Shown one piece after another: positions 14,914 through 22,588 of a stretch of 47,740 bases of DNA. The notes beneath the pieces were generated by a model. That model ran no database searches, was not told the DNA's origin, and was given only the letters and a program-made list of their open reading frames with translations. The stretch spans positions 1-47,740 of the forward strand of contig JAFTYW010000006.1 in the NCBI GenBank assembly GCA_017461245.1. The letters are read 5' to 3'. Positions within the stretch are counted from its first letter, which is position 1, and each line of letters begins with the position of its first letter. A program made the position numbers and the translations under genes. This DNA is from Oscillospiraceae bacterium. Lineage in GTDB: Bacteria; Bacillota; Clostridia; Oscillospirales; Ruminococcaceae.

Positions 14914-15834
14914 ATGAATGTTCTACATATGAAATACGCCGTTGAGATTGCAAAGGCAGGCTCGATAAACAAGGCTTCGGAGGTGCTTTTGATTGCGCAA
15001 CCGAACCTAAGCCGCTCGATAAAGGAGCTTGAGGCTGACCTCGGCATCACTATTTTTGACAGAACGGCACACGGAGTGCACGTTACGGCAGACGGCGAAA
15101 AATTTATCGGTTACGCCGAGAGAATACTCAATCAGATCGATCACGTTGAAGAGATTTTTAAATCAGACAACGCGGTAAAGCGCAAGTTTTCAATTTCTGT
15201 TCCCCGCACAAGCTATATTTCTGACGCTTTTACCGAGTTTACTAAAAAAATCGGCAGCGAGGCCGTTGAGCTTTTCTATAAAGAAACAAACTCCTCGCGC
15301 GCAATCAACAACATTCTTCACGCCGACTACAACTTAGGAATTATCCGCTATGCCGAAAACTACGACAAATATTTTGAACAGATGCTGGAGGAAAAAGGCT
15401 TTGTAGGTGAGCTTGTTACAAAGTTTAACTACGTTATTACCACAAGCCGCCATAGTCCGCTCGCATCTCTTAAAAAGATACGATTTCGCGACCTGCAGCC
15501 ATACATTGAGGTTGCTCACGCCGACCCCTACGTTCCCTCGCTATCGCTTGCTCAGGTTAAAAAAGAGGAGCTGCCCGACAACACTACAAGGCGAATTCTC
15601 GTTTTTGAGAGAGCCAGCCAGTTTGAAGTGCTTTCAGAAAATCACGAAACATTTATGTGGGTCTCTCCCGCTCCGGACAAGCTTTTAAAGCGCTACGATC
15701 TGGTGCAAAAGGAGTGCGATGAGAACAAAAAGATTTACAAGGACGTTTTGATCTACCGCAAGGACTACAAGCTCTCCGAGCTTGACCGCCTTTTCATAAG
15801 CGAGCTTTCCAAATCCAAAAAGGAATACTTTTAA
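14914..15834 (+). CDS. LysR-family transcriptional regulator
   Basis: 306 aa. N-terminal winged HTH: MKYAVEIAKAGSINKASEVL, then QPNLSRSIKELEADLGITIFDRTAHGVHVTADG, the LysR signature, followed by a linker helix and a periplasmic-binding-protein-like effector domain (about residues 90-290). LysR regulators usually activate a divergent neighbour; here the divergent gene is the NlpC/P60-like protein at 14725, some 190 bp away, which is the first candidate target. No effector can be inferred. RBS GAGGTGG precedes ATG 14914. Confidence 0.95.
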   Translation: MNVLHMKYAVEIAKAGSINKASEVLLIAQPNLSRSIKELEADLGITIFDRTAHGVHVTADGEKFIGYAERILNQIDHVEEIFKSDNAVKRKFSISVPRTSYISDAFTEFTKKIGSEAVELFYKETNSSRAINNILHADYNLGIIRYAENYDKYFEQMLEEKGFVGELVTKFNYVITTSRHSPLASLKKIRFRDLQPYIEVAHADPYVPSLSLAQVKKEELPDNTTRRILVFERASQFEVLSENHETFMWVSPAPDKLLKRYDLVQKECDENKKIYKDVLIYRKDYKLSELDRLFISELSKSKKEYF

Positions 15835-15855
15835 GCAGAACATTTTATAAAAAAC

Positions 15856-15982
15856 AAAAAGGCTCCCTTGTGCAAAGGGAGCTGGATTTTGCGAAGCAAA
15901 AGACTGAGGGATTGCTACTGTTTATACAATCCTCCCGTCAGCCTACGGCTGCCACCCTCCTTTACACAAGGAGGGCTTTTTT
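15856..15982. repeat. GGCTCCC-type palindromic element, full copy 1
   Basis: About 127-bp imperfect palindrome. Left end AAAAAGGCTCCCTTGTGC; the reverse complement of the right end reads AAAAAGCCCTCCTTGTGT, so the ends are matched inverted repeats. Inside are small hairpins: TTTTGC-GAA-GCAAAA (15887-15901), GGGATTG pairing with CAATCC, and AGCC-TAC-GGCT. No protein is encoded, so it is MITE-like. It fills most of the 15835-16153 gap; the rest is AT-rich leader of the next gene. Confidence 0.85.
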
Positions 15983-16153
15983 CTTTCAAGATTTCCCCCG
16001 TTTTTATATTCTATGCATCATAACCAATGTATATTAAAATAATTACACATCAGTTTTCGTGTAAAATCAACACTCCATTTATAATATGTGTATAATTATA
16101 TAGTAATAATTTTGTAAAACACACGACAATATTATAATAAAGGAGCTGTAATA

Positions 16154-16456
16154 ATGGCAATACTCAAAAAACTATATAACGGGCATATTAATGTTGTAGA
16201 AAAAGCAATAAAGAAAGGCAGCGAATATGACAGGCTTAACGAGCTTTCCTCAGAGATTGAAGATAGGCTTATCGAAACCATAAGTAAACAGGAAAAACAG
16301 CTTTACGAAAAGATTATTGAACTGAGATTTAACCAAGAGGACATTTTGCTTGAAGAGACCTTTACCGAGGGGGTTCGTATTGGCGCATTGATTATGCTTG
16401 AAGTACTCTCTGAGCCAAAAAGTCAGTTTGAGCCGATATATAAAAGCGAGTCATAA
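16154..16456 (+). CDS. small helical protein, DUF6809-like
   Basis: 100 aa. The layout (short N-terminal LYNGHINVVEKAIKKGSEYDRL, a long central helix around EDRLIETISKQEKQLYEKIIELR, and a final FTEGVRIGALIMLEVL helix) resembles the small DUF6809 proteins common in gut Clostridia, whose function is unknown. No signal peptide or catalytic motif. RBS AAGGAG (16140 region) precedes ATG 16154. It is enclosed by two palindromic repeat elements, in an accessory-looking stretch. The family match is from memory and moderately sure. Confidence 0.75.
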   Translation: MAILKKLYNGHINVVEKAIKKGSEYDRLNELSSEIEDRLIETISKQEKQLYEKIIELRFNQEDILLEETFTEGVRIGALIMLEVLSEPKSQFEPIYKSES

Positions 16457-16745
16457 CCACCGGACGAGCCTATAGGCTCATCGAATTATCTTTCGATTGC
16501 ATAACCAGCCCCGCCACCGCAAATGCGGTTGTATGCTTACCCAAGGCCCCCTCTGACGAGGGGGCTGGCTTTTGCGAAGCAAAAGATTGGGGGAGAGAAT
16601 ATTTCCCTTCTATTTTCTCTCCCTCCGGGCAAAATCAAAGATTTTGCCCACCTCCCTCGTCAGAGGGAGGCTTTCCGCCGCGGCGGGACTACGCATAGCT
16701 AAAGCTTTTTGGAACTACCAGCACACCTGGTAGTATTCTAATACA
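16457..16745. repeat. compound palindromic repeat region
   Basis: This gene-free stretch is nested repeats. Outer parts include GAGCCTATAGGCTC (about 16466-16479), CCGCCACCGCAAATGCGG, CCGCCGCGGCGG (about 16676-16687) and the perfect hairpin ACTACCAG-CACAC-CTGGTAGT (about 16714-16734). The inner part at 16543-16674 is a second copy of the GGCTCCC-type element. It looks like one repeat inserted into another. No coding capacity is seen. Confidence 0.65.
16543..16674. repeat. GGCTCCC-type palindromic element, full copy 2
   Basis: Left end AAGGCCCCCTCTGACGAGGG and right end CCCTCGTCAGAGGGAGGCTT are inverted repeats. The interior keeps the copy 1 hairpin TTTTGC-GAA-GCAAAA and adds GGGCAAAATC-AAA-GATTTTGCCC. 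About 132 bp. Confidence 0.85.
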
Positions 16746-16750
16746 AACAA

Positions 16751-16786
16751 AAAAGGTCAGATTCATAATGAATCTGACCTTTTAGT
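16751..16786 (-). terminator. terminator of the NhaC-type transporter gene
   Basis: AAAAGGTCAGATTCA-TAA-TGAATCTGACCTTTT, a perfect 15-bp stem. Read leftward it is followed by TTGTTTG. Starts about 25 bp past the transporter stop. Confidence 0.9.
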
Positions 16787-16809
16787 TATAGAAAACTATT
16801 ACGTTTTAT

Positions 16810-18396
16810 CTATGCCTCTTTTTTGTTTGTGATGAGCTTGATAACAAACAGGGTTGCTACTGTAAGTACCACCGCGATAGCAAGCGAAATAACAACGTTC
16901 TGAACAAATGCCGCAATAATAAAGGACACGAAGGAAATTGCCGCAACTGTTATTGCGTAAGGCATCTGGGTCGAAACGTGGTTAATATGGTCGCATCTTG
17001 CGCCTGCAGAGGACATAATGGTTGTGTCCGAAATGGGCGAGCAGTGGTCGCCGCAGACAGAACCTGCAAGACAGGCAGACATCGACATAACGCCGAGAGG
17101 ATCGCCAACGGGGAATATTGCAAGAACGATGGGGATAAGTATACCGAAGGTTCCCCAAGAGGTGCCTGTTGCAAAGGAAATTCCGCAGGCAACAAGGAAA
17201 ATGATTGCAGGAAGGAAGGTGCTCAGTCCCTCTGCGTTTGCGAGAGCGGCCTTAACAAAGGTCTCGGCCTCAAGAAGTCCCGTCATATTCTTAAGGCTTG
17301 TTGCCATTGTAAGAATAAGAATAGCGGGAACCATTGCAATAAAGCCCTTGGGAATGCACTCCATAGCCTCTTTAAAGGAAACAAGGCGGCGTGCCATAAA
17401 GTAAATTATAGTTACGATAAGAGCAATAAGTCCTCCCCAAGGAAGACCTACGGTTGCATCGGTGTTTGAGAAAGCGTCAATAAAGTTGCTTCCATCAAAA
17501 ATACCGCCGACGTAAACAAGTGCGAAAACGCAGATGCCGATAAGTACAACAATAGGAACTATAAGGTCAATAACCCTGCCCTTGTTTGTTGCGGGAACGT
17601 CTTCATCAGAATCGGTTTCAGTTCCCGAGGTAAAGAGGTCTCCCTTAAGAGCGTTTGCCTCGTGCAGCTTCATCGGGCCGTAATCAAACTTCATAAGTGT
17701 GATTGCGATGATGAAAACAAAGGTAAGGAGCGAATAGAAGTTGTAAGGAATAGCCTGACAGAAAAGTGCAATACCACTCTGTCCCTCGGGAGCGTAAGAG
17801 GAAACTGCTGCTGCCCAGGAGGAAATGGGGGCTATCATACAAACGGGAGCTGCGGTAGCATCAATAAGATAGGAAAGCTTTGCTCTTGAAATCTTTGCCT
17901 TATCTGTTACGGGGCGCATAACTGCACCAACGGTGAGGCAGTTAAAATAGTCGTCAATAAAGATGAGCACGCCGAGAATAAAGGTTGCAATAGCTGCGCC
18001 CACTCTGCCCTTGATGTGCTTTGCTGCCCAGTTACCGAAAGCCTGCGAAGCGCCTGCTTTGTTAAACATAGCAACGATAACGCCGAGGAGCACAAGGAAG
18101 ATAAATATACCTGCGCTGCCCGAAACGGCTGAAATAAGTCCGTCCGAGGTAACGGCGTCAATGGTTTTGATGGGATTGAAGTTTGTTGCCAAAAGTCCGC
18201 CTGCTAAGATACCAATAAAGAGTGAGGAATAAACCTCCTTGGTGAGCAGCGCAAGACCGATAGCGATTACCGGGGGAAAGAGCGACCAAAGGGTACCAAC
18301 GGGGCTTGTGATAGGGCCTGTAAAGGCGCAAAGCACACCAAAGCCTATAACAAAAGCGACTATCAGCACCTTAGAGATGATTTTTTTTGCCTGCAT
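16810..18396 (-). CDS. NhaC-family Na+/H+ antiporter, probable lysine transporter
   Basis: 528-aa polytopic membrane protein with about 11-12 hydrophobic helices. The NhaC-type blocks are FIDDYFNCLTVGAVMRPVTDK (about residues 145-165) and FATGTSWGTFGILIPIV with GDHCSPISDTTIMSSAGARCDHINHVSTQMPY near the C-terminus. The family exchanges Na+ and H+ or organic substrates. A lysine riboswitch with a terminator precedes the gene; in Clostridia such NhaC-like proteins (LysW group) are thought to import lysine. Start ATG 18396 has AGGAG 8 nt upstream, better than an in-frame codon 18 nt earlier. Single-gene transcript. Confidence 0.93.
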   Translation of the reverse strand: MQAKKIISKVLIVAFVIGFGVLCAFTGPITSPVGTLWSLFPPVIAIGLALLTKEVYSSLFIGILAGGLLATNFNPIKTIDAVTSDGLISAVSGSAGIFIFLVLLGVIVAMFNKAGASQAFGNWAAKHIKGRVGAAIATFILGVLIFIDDYFNCLTVGAVMRPVTDKAKISRAKLSYLIDATAAPVCMIAPISSWAAAVSSYAPEGQSGIALFCQAIPYNFYSLLTFVFIIAITLMKFDYGPMKLHEANALKGDLFTSGTETDSDEDVPATNKGRVIDLIVPIVVLIGICVFALVYVGGIFDGSNFIDAFSNTDATVGLPWGGLIALIVTIIYFMARRLVSFKEAMECIPKGFIAMVPAILILTMATSLKNMTGLLEAETFVKAALANAEGLSTFLPAIIFLVACGISFATGTSWGTFGILIPIVLAIFPVGDPLGVMSMSACLAGSVCGDHCSPISDTTIMSSAGARCDHINHVSTQMPYAITVAAISFVSFIIAAFVQNVVISLAIAVVLTVATLFVIKLITNKKEA

Positions 18397-18412
18397 AGGT
18401 AATTCTCCTTTC

Positions 18413-18451
18413 AAAATAAAAACTGTGAACCCACTTTTTGCGAGTTCACAG
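18413..18451 (-). terminator. riboswitch expression-platform terminator
   Basis: Leftward CTGTGAAC, 13-nt loop, GTTCACAG, then TTTTTATTTT, lying between the aptamer and the Shine-Dalgarno of the transporter. Ligand binding is expected to favour this terminator and shut off the gene. Confidence 0.88.
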
Positions 18452-18471
18452 CTAAATTTACAATTTGTTTT

Positions 18472-18634
18472 CCGATAGCTCTCCGCAAAAGCGACAGTCT
18501 TGCAGATGTTGTCTGCAAAACCAACCTGAATCTCAAACGGGATTTTGACTGTTCAGATTTCGGCGGTGTTCCCTTTCCTCTGCAGACATTTCCCACATTC
18601 TGCAGGCTACTTATGAAAACCGCGCCTCTATCGT
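18472..18634 (-). ncRNA. lysine riboswitch (L box) aptamer
   Basis: Read leftward, the 5' side has GATAGAGGCGCG followed by CATAAGTAG, the core signature of the L box. Further in come GGAAAGGGA and ACCGCCGAAATCTGAACAG, where L boxes have the GGGA...CGCCGAAG block, then GGTTGG and a TGCAGA/TCTGCA helix, and finally TTGCGGAGAGCTATCGG. P1 forms from CGATAG (18633-18628) and CTATCG (18479-18474). The length of about 163 nt fits. It lies between a consensus promoter (18672-18700) and an intrinsic terminator, the standard layout for off-switching by lysine. A small TTCGGC-CCT-GCCGAA hairpin (18635-18651) precedes it. Confidence 0.92.
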
Positions 18635-18671
18635 TCGGCAGGGCCGAACAAATATTTAATTGTATACCGAA

Positions 18672-18700
18672 ATATTAACATACGGGAGATTTTTTGTCAA
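18672..18700 (-). promoter_or_regulatory. promoter of the riboswitch-transporter unit
   Basis: Leftward -35 TTGACA (18695-18700), 17-bp spacer, -10 TAATAT (18672-18677). The transcript would start about 20 nt before the aptamer's leading hairpin. Confidence 0.85.
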
Positions 18701-18719
18701 CATTTTTTGACATTTTGCG

Positions 18720-20528
18720 CTAGTCGAGTTTAAGCACTGCCATAAACGCCTCCTGCGGCACCTCTACGCTGCCTAATTGGCGCATTCTCTTTTTACCCTC
18801 TTTCTGCTTTTCAAGCAGCTTCTTTTTACGGGTAATGTCACCGCCGTAGCACTTAGCAAGAACGTCCTTTCTGAGCGCTCTTACAGTTTCTCTTGCGATA
18901 ACTTTACCGCCGATGGCCGCCTGAATGGGAACCTCAAAAAGCTGGCGGGGAATGTGATCCTTAAGCTTTTCTGCCATCTTTCGAGCTCTTGTGTAGGCGC
19001 TGTCGGCATGGACTATAAAGGAAAGGGCATCAACTGTTTCGCCGTTTAAGAGTATATCGAGCTTGACGAGCTTAGAGGCTCTGTACTCGAGCATCTCATA
19101 GTCAAACGAGGCGTAGCCGCGGGTTCTTGACTTTAAGACGTCAAAAAAGTCGTAAATAATTTCGTTTAGCGGCAGCTCGTAGTGGAGCTCGGCACGGTTT
19201 GCGTCAAGATACTTCATGTCCTTGAAAACGCCGCGACGCTCCTGGCAAAGCTCCATAATAGCGCCGATAAACTCGGTCGGCGAATAGACACTTGCCTTGA
19301 CTATCGGCTCTGCCGCAGTTAATATCTGAGCAGGGTCGGGGTAGTTTGTGGGGTTGTCTATCATAACAGTCTCGCCACTTGTCATTGTAAGCTTATAAAC
19401 AACGCTCGGCGCAGTTGTTACAAGGTCAAGATTAAACTCTCGCTCGAGTCTCTCCTGGAAAATCTCCATATGCAAAAGGCCTAAAAAGCCGCATCGGAAG
19501 CCGAAGCCTAAAGCAAGCGAGGTTTCGGGCTCAAAGGTAAAGGATGCGTCGTTAAGTTGGAGCTTCTCTAAAGCATCCCTAAGGTCGCCGTACTTAGCCC
19601 CGTCGGCGGGGTAAACGCCCGAGAATACCATCGGATTCACCTTTTTATAGCCGGGGAGAGCCGCTTTGGCGGGGTTATCGTAATGGGTAACGGTATCACC
19701 GACGCGGGTGTCGCGAACGTTCTTAATGCTTGCAGTGAGGTAACCTACCTCGCCTGCTCGCACGCCGTCCTTACTTGGAACAAGGTCGTTTGCGCCCATA
19801 TAGCCGCACTCAACCACCTCAAAGTCTGCTCCGGTTGCCATCATCTTGATATGGTCGCCCGCCTTTAAAGTTCCGTTTACAACACGCAGGTAAACGATAA
19901 CTCCCTTATAGCTATCATAGACCGAGTCAAATATAAGCGCTTCAAGAGGTGCGTTCTCATCGCCCTTAGGGGCGGGAACACCTGCAACTATCTGCTCCAA
20001 GACCTGCTCGACATTAAGCCCCTCTTTTGCAGAGATACGGGGAGCGCTCATAGCCTCAATGCCGATAACGTCCTCAACCTCTCTCGCGACTCGCTCGGGG
20101 TCGGCAGACTGCAGGTCTATCTTATTTATTACGGGCAAGATCTCAAGGTCGTGCTCCAGCGCAAGATAGGTGTTGGCCAGAGTCTGCGCCTCGATGCCCT
20201 GCGACGCGTCAACAACGAGTAGCGCACCCTCGCAGGCGGCAAGAGAGCGGGAGACCTCGTAGTTAAAGTCAACGTGTCCCGGAGTGTCGATAAGATTTAA
20301 GACGTAATTCTCACCGTCGTTTGCCTTATAGTCAAGGCGAACGGCACGGGCCTTAATGGTTATTCCGCGTTCCTTTTCGATATCCATATTATCAAGAAGC
20401 TGCTCACTCATATCGCGCTGACTGACGGCGCTTGTAAGCTCTAAGAGCCTATCAGCAAGGGTAGACTTACCGTGATCAATATGAGCAATTATGCTGAAAT
20501 TTCTGATTTTATCCTTATAGCCAGACAA
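18720..20528 (-). CDS. lepA: elongation factor 4 (LepA), ribosomal back-translocase GTPase
   Basis: 602 aa, full length. G1 [11 protein letters not shown]3 DTPGHVDF, G4 NKID, then EF-G-like domains and the LepA-specific C-terminal domain ([21 protein letters not shown]). It acts on stalled or mistranslocated ribosomes. The start is TTG 20528 with GAGGTG 7 nt upstream; the residues after it ([19 protein letters not shown]) match the expected N-terminus. Monocistronic by position. The stop lies 20 bp before the -35 box of the riboswitch promoter. Confidence 0.97.
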   Translation of the reverse strand: MSGYKDKIRNFSIIAHIDHGKSTLADRLLELTSAVSQRDMSEQLLDNMDIEKERGITIKARAVRLDYKANDGENYVLNLIDTPGHVDFNYEVSRSLAACEGALLVVDASQGIEAQTLANTYLALEHDLEILPVINKIDLQSADPERVAREVEDVIGIEAMSAPRISAKEGLNVEQVLEQIVAGVPAPKGDENAPLEALIFDSVYDSYKGVIVYLRVVNGTLKAGDHIKMMATGADFEVVECGYMGANDLVPSKDGVRAGEVGYLTASIKNVRDTRVGDTVTHYDNPAKAALPGYKKVNPMVFSGVYPADGAKYGDLRDALEKLQLNDASFTFEPETSLALGFGFRCGFLGLLHMEIFQERLEREFNLDLVTTAPSVVYKLTMTSGETVMIDNPTNYPDPAQILTAAEPIVKASVYSPTEFIGAIMELCQERRGVFKDMKYLDANRAELHYELPLNEIIYDFFDVLKSRTRGYASFDYEMLEYRASKLVKLDILLNGETVDALSFIVHADSAYTRARKMAEKLKDHIPRQLFEVPIQAAIGGKVIARETVRALRKDVLAKCYGGDITRKKKLLEKQKEGKKRMRQLGSVEVPQEAFMAVLKLD

Positions 20529-20602
20529 AAAATCACCTCAAAATGTAACTTATAAAAAGTATAACATTTTTCCGCGCAATTAGCAACATTTTTTATTTAA
20601 TC

Positions 20603-20631
20603 TTGCAGTTTTTATATATTTATGGTAAAAT
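20603..20631 (+). promoter_or_regulatory. promoter of the 46-aa membrane protein gene
   Basis: -35 TTGCAG (20603-20608), 17 bp, -10 TAAAAT (20626-20631), then GGAGGTG and ATG at 20661. Confidence 0.7.
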
Positions 20632-20660
20632 AGATCATACGGCTTTGGAGGTGCAGACTT

Positions 20661-20801
20661 ATGGCGGATTTTTTCTTAAATTTAGGCGAGAAAATTGAAA
20701 ACTTTTTTGCCACAGACACAGCGGCGATCTTAGGCGCAGTGTTTGTTGCCGCAACCACTGTTTTCGTTTTGCTTTTGCTGCAACAATTTGAAAAGAAATA
20801 A
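20661..20801 (+). CDS. small single-pass membrane protein, 46 aa
   Basis: A short gene with a complete set of signals: promoter at 20603-20631, strong TTTGGAGGTG at about 20645-20652, ATG 20661, stop 20801 and a terminator from 20811. The product starts MADFFLNLGEKIENFFATD, an amphipathic helix, followed by one hydrophobic helix (about residues 21-40, AAILGAVFVAATTVFVLLLL) and the tail QQFEKK. No family recognised. Possible roles are a regulator of a membrane complex or a small toxin-like peptide; nothing in the sequence decides between them. Confidence 0.7.
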   Translation: MADFFLNLGEKIENFFATDTAAILGAVFVAATTVFVLLLLQQFEKK

Positions 20802-20810
20802 GACCTCTTT

Positions 20811-20840
20811 TTCGCTCCTTTTTAGGAGCGATCTTTTATT
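20811..20840 (+). terminator. terminator of the 46-aa gene
   Basis: TCGCTCC-TTTTTA-GGAGCGA followed by TCTTTTATTTTT, starting 10 bp after the stop. Confidence 0.88.
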
Positions 20841-20855
20841 TTTGATTACTTAAAA

Positions 20856-20913
20856 ATTACAATAGGTTACACAAAGATTACAGTTTTACGTTTTTTGGTT
20901 ACAATTTGGTACA
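20856..20913 (+). promoter_or_regulatory. array of TTACA direct repeats upstream of a -10 box
   Basis: ATTACA 20856, GTTACA 20866, ATTACA 20877, TTTACG 20885, GTTACA 20898 and GGTACA 20908. The first three start 10 and 11 bp apart, that is on the same helix face. TACAAT at 20900-20905 is a good -10, and the third repeat falls at the -35 position. This resembles Pho boxes of Gram-positive PhoP (TTHACA repeats with about 11-bp period) or another OmpR-family response regulator site. The regulator is not in the window. Confidence 0.6.
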
Positions 20914-20978
20914 AGCGTTGCATTTTTATTTTTTTGGGCATAAAATTAAGGTGGAAATTTAAATGCGAGGTGAAATGT

Positions 20979-21446
20979 ATGCCGCAGAAAAAGGTTAAAA
21001 AAGCTCCGTTTGTGCTATTGTCGGTTTTGGTGATGGCCGTTTTGGTGGCCGCACTATCGTTATGGTCTGTTTTCGGTCACGCGATGCGCTCGCTTACAGA
21101 CGCGGCAGATATTTCTCTTTCGCAGATCGAATACATCACATTAAGATACCAAGGCGAGAGCGGCACTTCTCAGGTCAAGAAAATTACAGAGGCGGGCGAA
21201 ATTAAAGGCATTTACGCCGAGCTTTCTAACACCAAGGTTTCAAAGCGCGTCAGCTTTGGGCTTGATGCCTATAATAGCAAAAACAGCATTTCGGTAAAGC
21301 TCAAGAGCGGCGAGGTTGTTGCGATAAGCTCAACAAACCGTTTTGAAGAGCATAACCACGGTCCTCTTTCAGCATTTTTTGTTTGCTACTATGATGTTGT
21401 AAGCCCCGCCGAGTTTGAGGAGACCGTTAGTCATTACGCCGCATAA
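20979..21446 (+). CDS. membrane-anchored protein of unknown function
   Basis: 155 aa. Basic N-terminus (MPQKKVKKAP), one transmembrane helix at about residues 11-32, then an extracytoplasmic domain of about 120 residues, mostly beta by its pattern. No family recognised. Start ATG 20979 is chosen because GAGGTGAAA is 9 nt upstream; in-frame codons further upstream would add a Cys/Trp-rich tail lying within the promoter region. The gene is alone, with its own terminator at 21456 and a striking TTACA repeat array at its promoter, so expression is probably induced by a two-component system. Confidence 0.78.
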   Translation: MPQKKVKKAPFVLLSVLVMAVLVAALSLWSVFGHAMRSLTDAADISLSQIEYITLRYQGESGTSQVKKITEAGEIKGIYAELSNTKVSKRVSFGLDAYNSKNSISVKLKSGEVVAISSTNRFEEHNHGPLSAFFVCYYDVVSPAEFEETVSHYAA

Positions 21447-21455
21447 TATTATATG

Positions 21456-21489
21456 AAAGCAGTTCCCATCAAAACGGGGACTGCTTTTT
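21456..21489 (+). terminator. terminator after the membrane-anchored protein gene
   Basis: AAAGCAGTTCCC, 8-nt loop, GGGGACTGCTTT with one G-U pair, then TTTAT. Confidence 0.9.
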
Positions 21490-21559
21490 ATATGAAAATC
21501 TTACTTTTCGCTCATGCCGCGAGGGCACTTGTTTTATTTTGAATCCTTTTACCAATCTA

Positions 21560-21608
21560 AATCCCCTCGCCACGCTGACGCGCGGCCCTCTCCCCTTTAG
21601 GCAAGGGG
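21560..21608. repeat. degenerate intergenic palindromic repeat
   Basis: AATCCCCTCGCCACGC...GCGCGGCCC, ending in the hairpin CCCCTT-TAGGC-AAGGGG (21592-21608). It resembles the C/G-rich ends of the other repeat elements but has no second copy in the window. It is non-coding and lies upstream of the radical SAM gene. Confidence 0.4.
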
Positions 21609-21613
21609 CGCTA

Positions 21614-21642
21614 TTGAACTTTTTTTATTTTTGTGATACAAT
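21614..21642 (+). promoter_or_regulatory. promoter of the radical SAM gene
   Basis: -35 TTGAAC (21614-21619), 17 bp of T-rich DNA, -10 TACAAT (21637-21642); start codon at 21675. Confidence 0.7.
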
Positions 21643-21674
21643 TAAGCTGCATTTTTTTAAAAGGCGCTGAGTAA

Positions 21675-22556
21675 ATGAGTTTGTGTAATATCTGCCCGAG
21701 AAATTGCTCTGCCGACAGAATTACTTTCGGCGGCTTTTGCAGATCGGGAAACAACATAAAAATAGCGAGGGCCGCTCTACACCTTTGGGAAGAACCTGTT
21801 ATAAGCGGCGATAGAGGCGCGGGAACGGTCTTCTTCTCGGGGTGCAATCTCGGTTGTGTCTACTGCCAGAATGACAAGATAAGCCGCGGCGGATTTGGCA
21901 AAGAGGTTTCTATAAGCGAGCTCAGAGCCATTTTTGAAAATCTTATTGAAAGCGGTGCGCACAACATAGAGCTTGTAACACCGACACATTTTATCCCGCA
22001 GATAAAAGAGGCACTTTATCCTAAATTGCCTGTGCCTGTTATCTACAACTGCGGCGGCTACGAAAAGGCTGAGTCCTTAAAAGAGCTTGAAGGACTTATT
22101 GATATTTATATGCCCGATATGAAATACAGCATCGCTTCTGTTGCAGAGCGCTACAGCCATGCGTCCGACTATCCCGAGGTGAATATTACCGCAATAAAAG
22201 AGATGTATCAGCAGGTCGGAGACTACGAGTTTGACCAAAACGGACTGCTTAAAAAAGGCGTTTTGGTGCGGCACCTAATACTTCCAAACAACCTTATAAA
22301 CACAAAGGGAGTTATCCGCTCCTTTGCCCAGCTTTTAGGCGAGGGCAGAAAGATGCTCTTTAGCCTTATGGCGCAGTACACGCCTTGCGGCGATTTGGAC
22401 GCTTATCCCGAAATAAACAGGCGCATTACCGAGCGGGAGCTTATCTCGGCAAAAAAGGCGCTGAGCCGCTATCCTGAAATACAGGGCTTTACGCAGGAAC
22501 TTAGTTCTGCCGAGAGCGGTTTTATCCCCGACTTTGACCTAAGCGGGATAAAATAA
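21675..22556 (+). CDS. radical SAM protein, PflX/PflA-like (COG1313 type)
   Basis: 293 aa. The radical SAM [4Fe-4S] motif is CNLGCVYC in FFSGCNLGCVYCQND (about residues 56-66), preceded by an N-terminal cysteine cluster CNICPRNC...GGFC, which is typical of the PflX group. Further blocks ELVTPTHFIPQI and NCGGYE belong to the same barrel. The family is called pyruvate formate-lyase activating enzyme-like, but the true substrate is unknown. No glycyl-radical enzyme lies nearby. Transcribed alone from a good promoter. Confidence 0.9.
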   Translation: MSLCNICPRNCSADRITFGGFCRSGNNIKIARAALHLWEEPVISGDRGAGTVFFSGCNLGCVYCQNDKISRGGFGKEVSISELRAIFENLIESGAHNIELVTPTHFIPQIKEALYPKLPVPVIYNCGGYEKAESLKELEGLIDIYMPDMKYSIASVAERYSHASDYPEVNITAIKEMYQQVGDYEFDQNGLLKKGVLVRHLILPNNLINTKGVIRSFAQLLGEGRKMLFSLMAQYTPCGDLDAYPEINRRITERELISAKKALSRYPEIQGFTQELSSAESGFIPDFDLSGIK

Positions 22557-22580
22557 AAAAGCGGAGGAAAGCTCCTCCGC
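22553..22580 (-). terminator. terminator of the dCMP deaminase gene
   Basis: GCGGAGGA-AAGC-TCCTCCGC at 22561-22580. Leftward it is followed by TTTTTTATTTT, so it mainly serves the leftward gene; rightward the tail is not U-rich. Confidence 0.85.
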
Positions 22581-22588
22581 CTTAAGAC

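Noticed and set aside
18411-18596. 61-aa leftward frame in the riboswitch leader
   Set aside because: The region is explained by the lysine aptamer and its terminator; no start signals.
22561-22580. Terminator for the radical SAM gene (rightward)
   Set aside because: Rightward the hairpin is followed by CTTAAGAC without a U tract; the A run on the other side makes it a leftward terminator.
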